The notes under the pieces are model-generated. The model was given only the letters and a program-made list of their open reading frames with translations, was not told where the DNA came from and did not search any database. Position numbers and translations under genes: made by a program. This document shows positions 62,042-64,000 of a stretch of 64,000 bases of DNA, piece after piece. The DNA comes from Streptomyces venezuelae (GTDB taxonomy: Bacteria > Actinomycetota > Actinomycetes > Streptomycetales > Streptomycetaceae): NCBI RefSeq assembly GCF_008642295.1, contig NZ_CP029190.1, positions 434,001-498,000 on the forward strand, read 5' to 3'. The first letter of the stretch is position 1, and each line of letters starts with the position of its first letter.

Positions 62042-62177
62042 CGACACAAAAACCGGTTTAAGAATTGATCAGTGAGACCGGTCATAGTGCGTAATTCCTC
62101 TCTTGTTTCAGCCACTCTGGCTCGTTTACGGTCACCGCAATCCCGATGGGTCCCCCCAAAACCTGAGGAATTGCGCC
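62037..62177 (+). promoter_or_regulatory. 5' leader of the LysM gene with SD-sequestering helix
   Basis: GCGTAATTCCTC (62089-62100) can pair along its whole length with GAGGAATTGCGC (62165-62176): 12 bp with one G:U. The right arm contains the GAGGAA ribosome-binding site and ends one base before ATG 62178. The 64-base loop has small hairpins (AGCCA-CTC-TGGCT). TATAGC at 62037-62042 could be the -10. The palindrome AAACCGGTTT lies at 62050-62059. It is a candidate riboregulator. Confidence 0.55.
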
Positions 62178-62918
62178 ATGGCCGGAAAAGGCAAGCACCG
62201 TCGCCCCAAGAACAACCCGCTCACCCGTGGATTCCTTTTCGCGGGGACCGGCGGCGCCGCACTGGTCCTGCCGCTCGTCGGAGCGACCGGGGCGCAGGCC
62301 GCCGCGCCGGCCGCAGTACCTGCCGCAGTACCGGCCGCCGCGCCGGTGAAGGCCCCCGGTACGTACTCCGTGGCGACCGGCGACTCGCTTTCGAAGATCG
62401 CCGCGAAGTACGGGGTGGCCGGGGGCTGGAAGAAGCTCTACGAGGACAACCGCGCGGTGATCGGCAACGACCCGTCGCTGATCCGACCGGGGATCAAGCT
62501 CACCCTCAACGGGGACGGCGGCCGGCCGGCCGCCGAGCCCGCCCGGGCCGCCGCCGAGCCCGCCCGGGCCGACCGGTCCACGCGCACCCCGCTCTACGCG
62601 AACAACCTGGACGGCTGGATCAAGGAATCCCTCGCCATCATGGCCGAAAAGGGCATTCCGGGCACCTATCAGGGCCTTTACAAGAACATCATGCGCGAGT
62701 CCAGCGGCAACCCGCGGGCGATCAACAACTGGGACATCAACGCCAAGAACGGCATCCCCAGCAAGGGGCTGCTCCAGGTCATCGACCCGACCTTCAAGGC
62801 GTACCACGTGCCGGGAACCTCGTTCGACTCCTACGACCCGGTCGCGAACATCACCGCCGCCGCCAACTACGCCGCCGCCCGCTACGGCTCGATCGACAAC
62901 GTGAACGGGCCCTACTAG
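62178..62918 (+). CDS. Secreted LysM-domain transglycosylase-like protein
   Basis: Cell-wall enzyme of 246 residues. After a signal peptide (1-42) and Ala/Pro linker comes one LysM peptidoglycan-binding domain (about 61-113: YSVATGDSLSKIAAKYG). The catalytic part (about 135-240) is of the SLT/resuscitation-factor kind: NIMRESSGNPRAIN with likely catalytic Glu174, then SKGLLQVIDPTF and AAANYAAARYG. ATG 62178 follows GAGGAA by seven bases. The stop shares CTAG with the convergent terD stop. Such enzymes act in spore germination and hyphal growth. Confidence 0.92.
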   Translation: MAGKGKHRRPKNNPLTRGFLFAGTGGAALVLPLVGATGAQAAAPAAVPAAVPAAAPVKAPGTYSVATGDSLSKIAAKYGVAGGWKKLYEDNRAVIGNDPSLIRPGIKLTLNGDGGRPAAEPARAAAEPARADRSTRTPLYANNLDGWIKESLAIMAEKGIPGTYQGLYKNIMRESSGNPRAINNWDINAKNGIPSKGLLQVIDPTFKAYHVPGTSFDSYDPVANITAAANYAAARYGSIDNVNGPY

Positions 62919-63457
62919 ACCGCGCCCATCAGGCGGGTGAACTCCTCCGGGTCCGCGGTGAAGCCGTGGACCGCCGGACGCAGGGTCCACCCGCCGGAGG
63001 CGTCCCGGGCGAATTCGGCGACCGTGGCCGCCGAGGCGTCGGCCACCGACGCGAAGTCGTCGGACACAAGATCGGTGTGGCCCTCCCGGATACGGAGGGC
63101 CGTGCCCGCGACATCACCGAAGGTCTTCGTGCCGTCGCCGCCCTGGATCACCACACCGATCACCACCCGGGCGAGCGCCTCGCTCATCCGGTCCAGTTCC
63201 AGGGTCATCACCTCGTCGAAGCCGAAGCCCTGCCCGGTGCGGCTGTCCCGGTTGAGGGTGATGGTGCCGTCCGGGGACCGGTGGCCGAAGTGCACCAGAT
63301 GGACCGGGGCACCACGGAGGCCGTCCGCGGCGTAGACCGCGGCGACGATATCGAGATCGTTGGCCGGGCTGCCGGCCGGGCTCGGGTCCCATTTCAGTGC
63401 GACCTCGACCTTGGCCAGGCCCTTGCGCACACTGCTTCGGCTGCCGCTACCGCTCAT
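62915..63457 (-). CDS. TerD-family protein
   Basis: Calcium-binding beta-sandwich protein, 180 residues, of the tellurite-resistance/stress family. KVEVALKWDPSP and DLDIVAAVY are the N-terminal marks; NRDSRTGQGFGFDEVMTLELDRM carries the acidic calcium site. Streptomyces encode many TerD paralogues tied to stress and differentiation. The last stop codon interlocks with the LysM gene stop in the shared CTAG. ATG 63457 is preceded by GAGGGGAAG. Confidence 0.93.
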   Translation of the reverse strand: MSGSGSRSSVRKGLAKVEVALKWDPSPAGSPANDLDIVAAVYAADGLRGAPVHLVHFGHRSPDGTITLNRDSRTGQGFGFDEVMTLELDRMSEALARVVIGVVIQGGDGTKTFGDVAGTALRIREGHTDLVSDDFASVADASAATVAEFARDASGGWTLRPAVHGFTADPEEFTRLMGAV

Positions 63458-63489
63458 CGAACTTCCCCTCCTCGACCGGTCGTTCCACC

Positions 63490-64000
63490 CTACTCCCGCT
63501 CGGGGAGCACCACGACGCCGTCCTCGTCCGCGTACACCGTCCCGCCGGGGCGGAAGGTGATGCCGCCGAAGGACACCGGCTCGTCGACGGTGCCCGCGCC
63601 GGTCTTCCCGCTCTTACGGGGGACGGTGCCGAGCGCCAGCACCCCGAGGTCGAGCCCGCCGAGGGCCACGCTGTCCCGGACCGCCCCGTGGACGATCAGC
63701 CCGGCCCAGCCGTTGCGCTGGGCCGCACCCGCGATGAGGTCCCCGACCAGGGCGGTGCGGAGCGAGCCGCCGCCGTCCACGACCAGCACCGCGCCCTCGC
63801 CCGGCGTGTGCAGCAGCTCGCGCAGCAGGGCGTTGTCCTCGTGGCAGGCGACCGTCCGTACCGGCCCGGCGAACATCCGGCGGCCCCCGATCCCGCGGAA
63901 CTGGAGGCCGCAGACCGCCAGCCGCTCGCCGTACTCGTCGTACAGGTCGGCGGTGGGTACCGGCTTGACGGCGGAGGCGGGCGTGGCGGGTGTGGCAGGG
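63490..64000 (-). CDS. RraA/HMG-aldolase family protein, 5' end outside window
   Basis: The frame is open to the right edge with no start codon before it except ATG 63876, which would cut off conserved residues; hence the beginning is missing. About 170 residues are visible, starting near VPTADLYDEYGERLAVC, the family N-terminus. GDLIAGAAQRNGWAG and VRDSVAL carry the substrate and metal-site residues (Arg-Asp), so it may be either an RNase E regulator or a 4-hydroxy-4-methyl-2-oxoglutarate aldolase. Confidence 0.88.
   Translation of the reverse strand, partial: PATPATPASAVKPVPTADLYDEYGERLAVCGLQFRGIGGRRMFAGPVRTVACHEDNALLRELLHTPGEGAVLVVDGGGSLRTALVGDLIAGAAQRNGWAGLIVHGAVRDSVALGGLDLGVLALGTVPRKSGKTGAGTVDEPVSFGGITFRPGGTVYADEDGVVVLPERE

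Noticed and set aside
62042..62177. c-di-AMP (ydaO-type) riboswitch before the LysM gene
   Set aside because: Expected conserved blocks of that class are not visible and the leader is shorter than usual; the alternative helix was reported instead.

Overview
The window is high-GC actinobacterial chromosome, almost certainly Streptomyces. The evidence is a chaplin, two melanin (tyrosinase) operons, a mycothiol-dependent formaldehyde dehydrogenase, secreted proteases and a chitinase, a DasR-type operator, a BldN-like promoter, rare TTA codons in two genes and frequent GTG/TTG starts. I count 54 genes, two of them cut by the window edges, plus one possible leader peptide. I see no rRNA, tRNA, CRISPR array, insertion sequence or prophage.

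Layout. 1-7 kb: a secreted S8 protease (5' part only), an MFS exporter, an NTF2-like protein, an XRE-cupin regulator with a tiny membrane protein, and an ATP-dependent DNA ligase. 7-13 kb: a hydrolase/ABC-ATPase fusion with its permease, a repeat-containing secreted protein, an ankyrin protein and an aldo/keto reductase. 13.5-18 kb: a GH18 chitinase behind a promoter overlapped by a DasR-type site, a serpin, and a KDG kinase/KDPG aldolase pair. 18-25 kb: a bldA-type TPR ATPase divergent from a sigma factor fused to a zinc motif, a membrane segment and a CAP domain, then a DEAH helicase. 25-28.6 kb: a 720-bp hairpin-repeat region, glutamate decarboxylase and the melC operon. 28.5-32.5 kb: a CitA/CitB-type two-component system divergent from the dicarboxylate carrier it probably controls. 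32.8-42.1 kb: a second S8 protease, an MFS/VOC/FhuF-like operon, an acetyltransferase, a propeller protein and two esterases. 42.2-44 kb: the chaplin and melD operon. 44-51.7 kb: fatty-acid catabolism (two acyl-CoA dehydrogenases, a quinone oxidoreductase, a 2,4-dienoyl-CoA reductase, an enoyl-CoA hydratase) and a PIG-L deacetylase. 51.7-57.5 kb: an S33 peptidase, a zinc-ribbon protein of unknown function, mycothiol-dependent detoxification, and a LysR/DHDPS-like divergent pair. 57.5-64 kb: the rifamycin-protection ATPase HelR with its RAE element, a tandem Nudix protein with a kinase, a LysM transglycosylase, TerD and RraA (partial).

Common threads are development and cell surface (chaplin, melanin, LysM enzyme, TTA genes), polymer scavenging (proteases, chitinase, KDG route) and fatty-acid use. 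The most unusual features are: a strong promoter and an intrinsic terminator packed between the RAE and the Nudix operon; a 12-bp helix that would hide the ribosome-binding site of the LysM gene; five degenerate units, four of which form a hairpin, with a compensatory base change, after the DEAH helicase; a decamer repeat array with 10-bp period before an esterase; and the sigma-zinc motif-membrane-CAP fusion.
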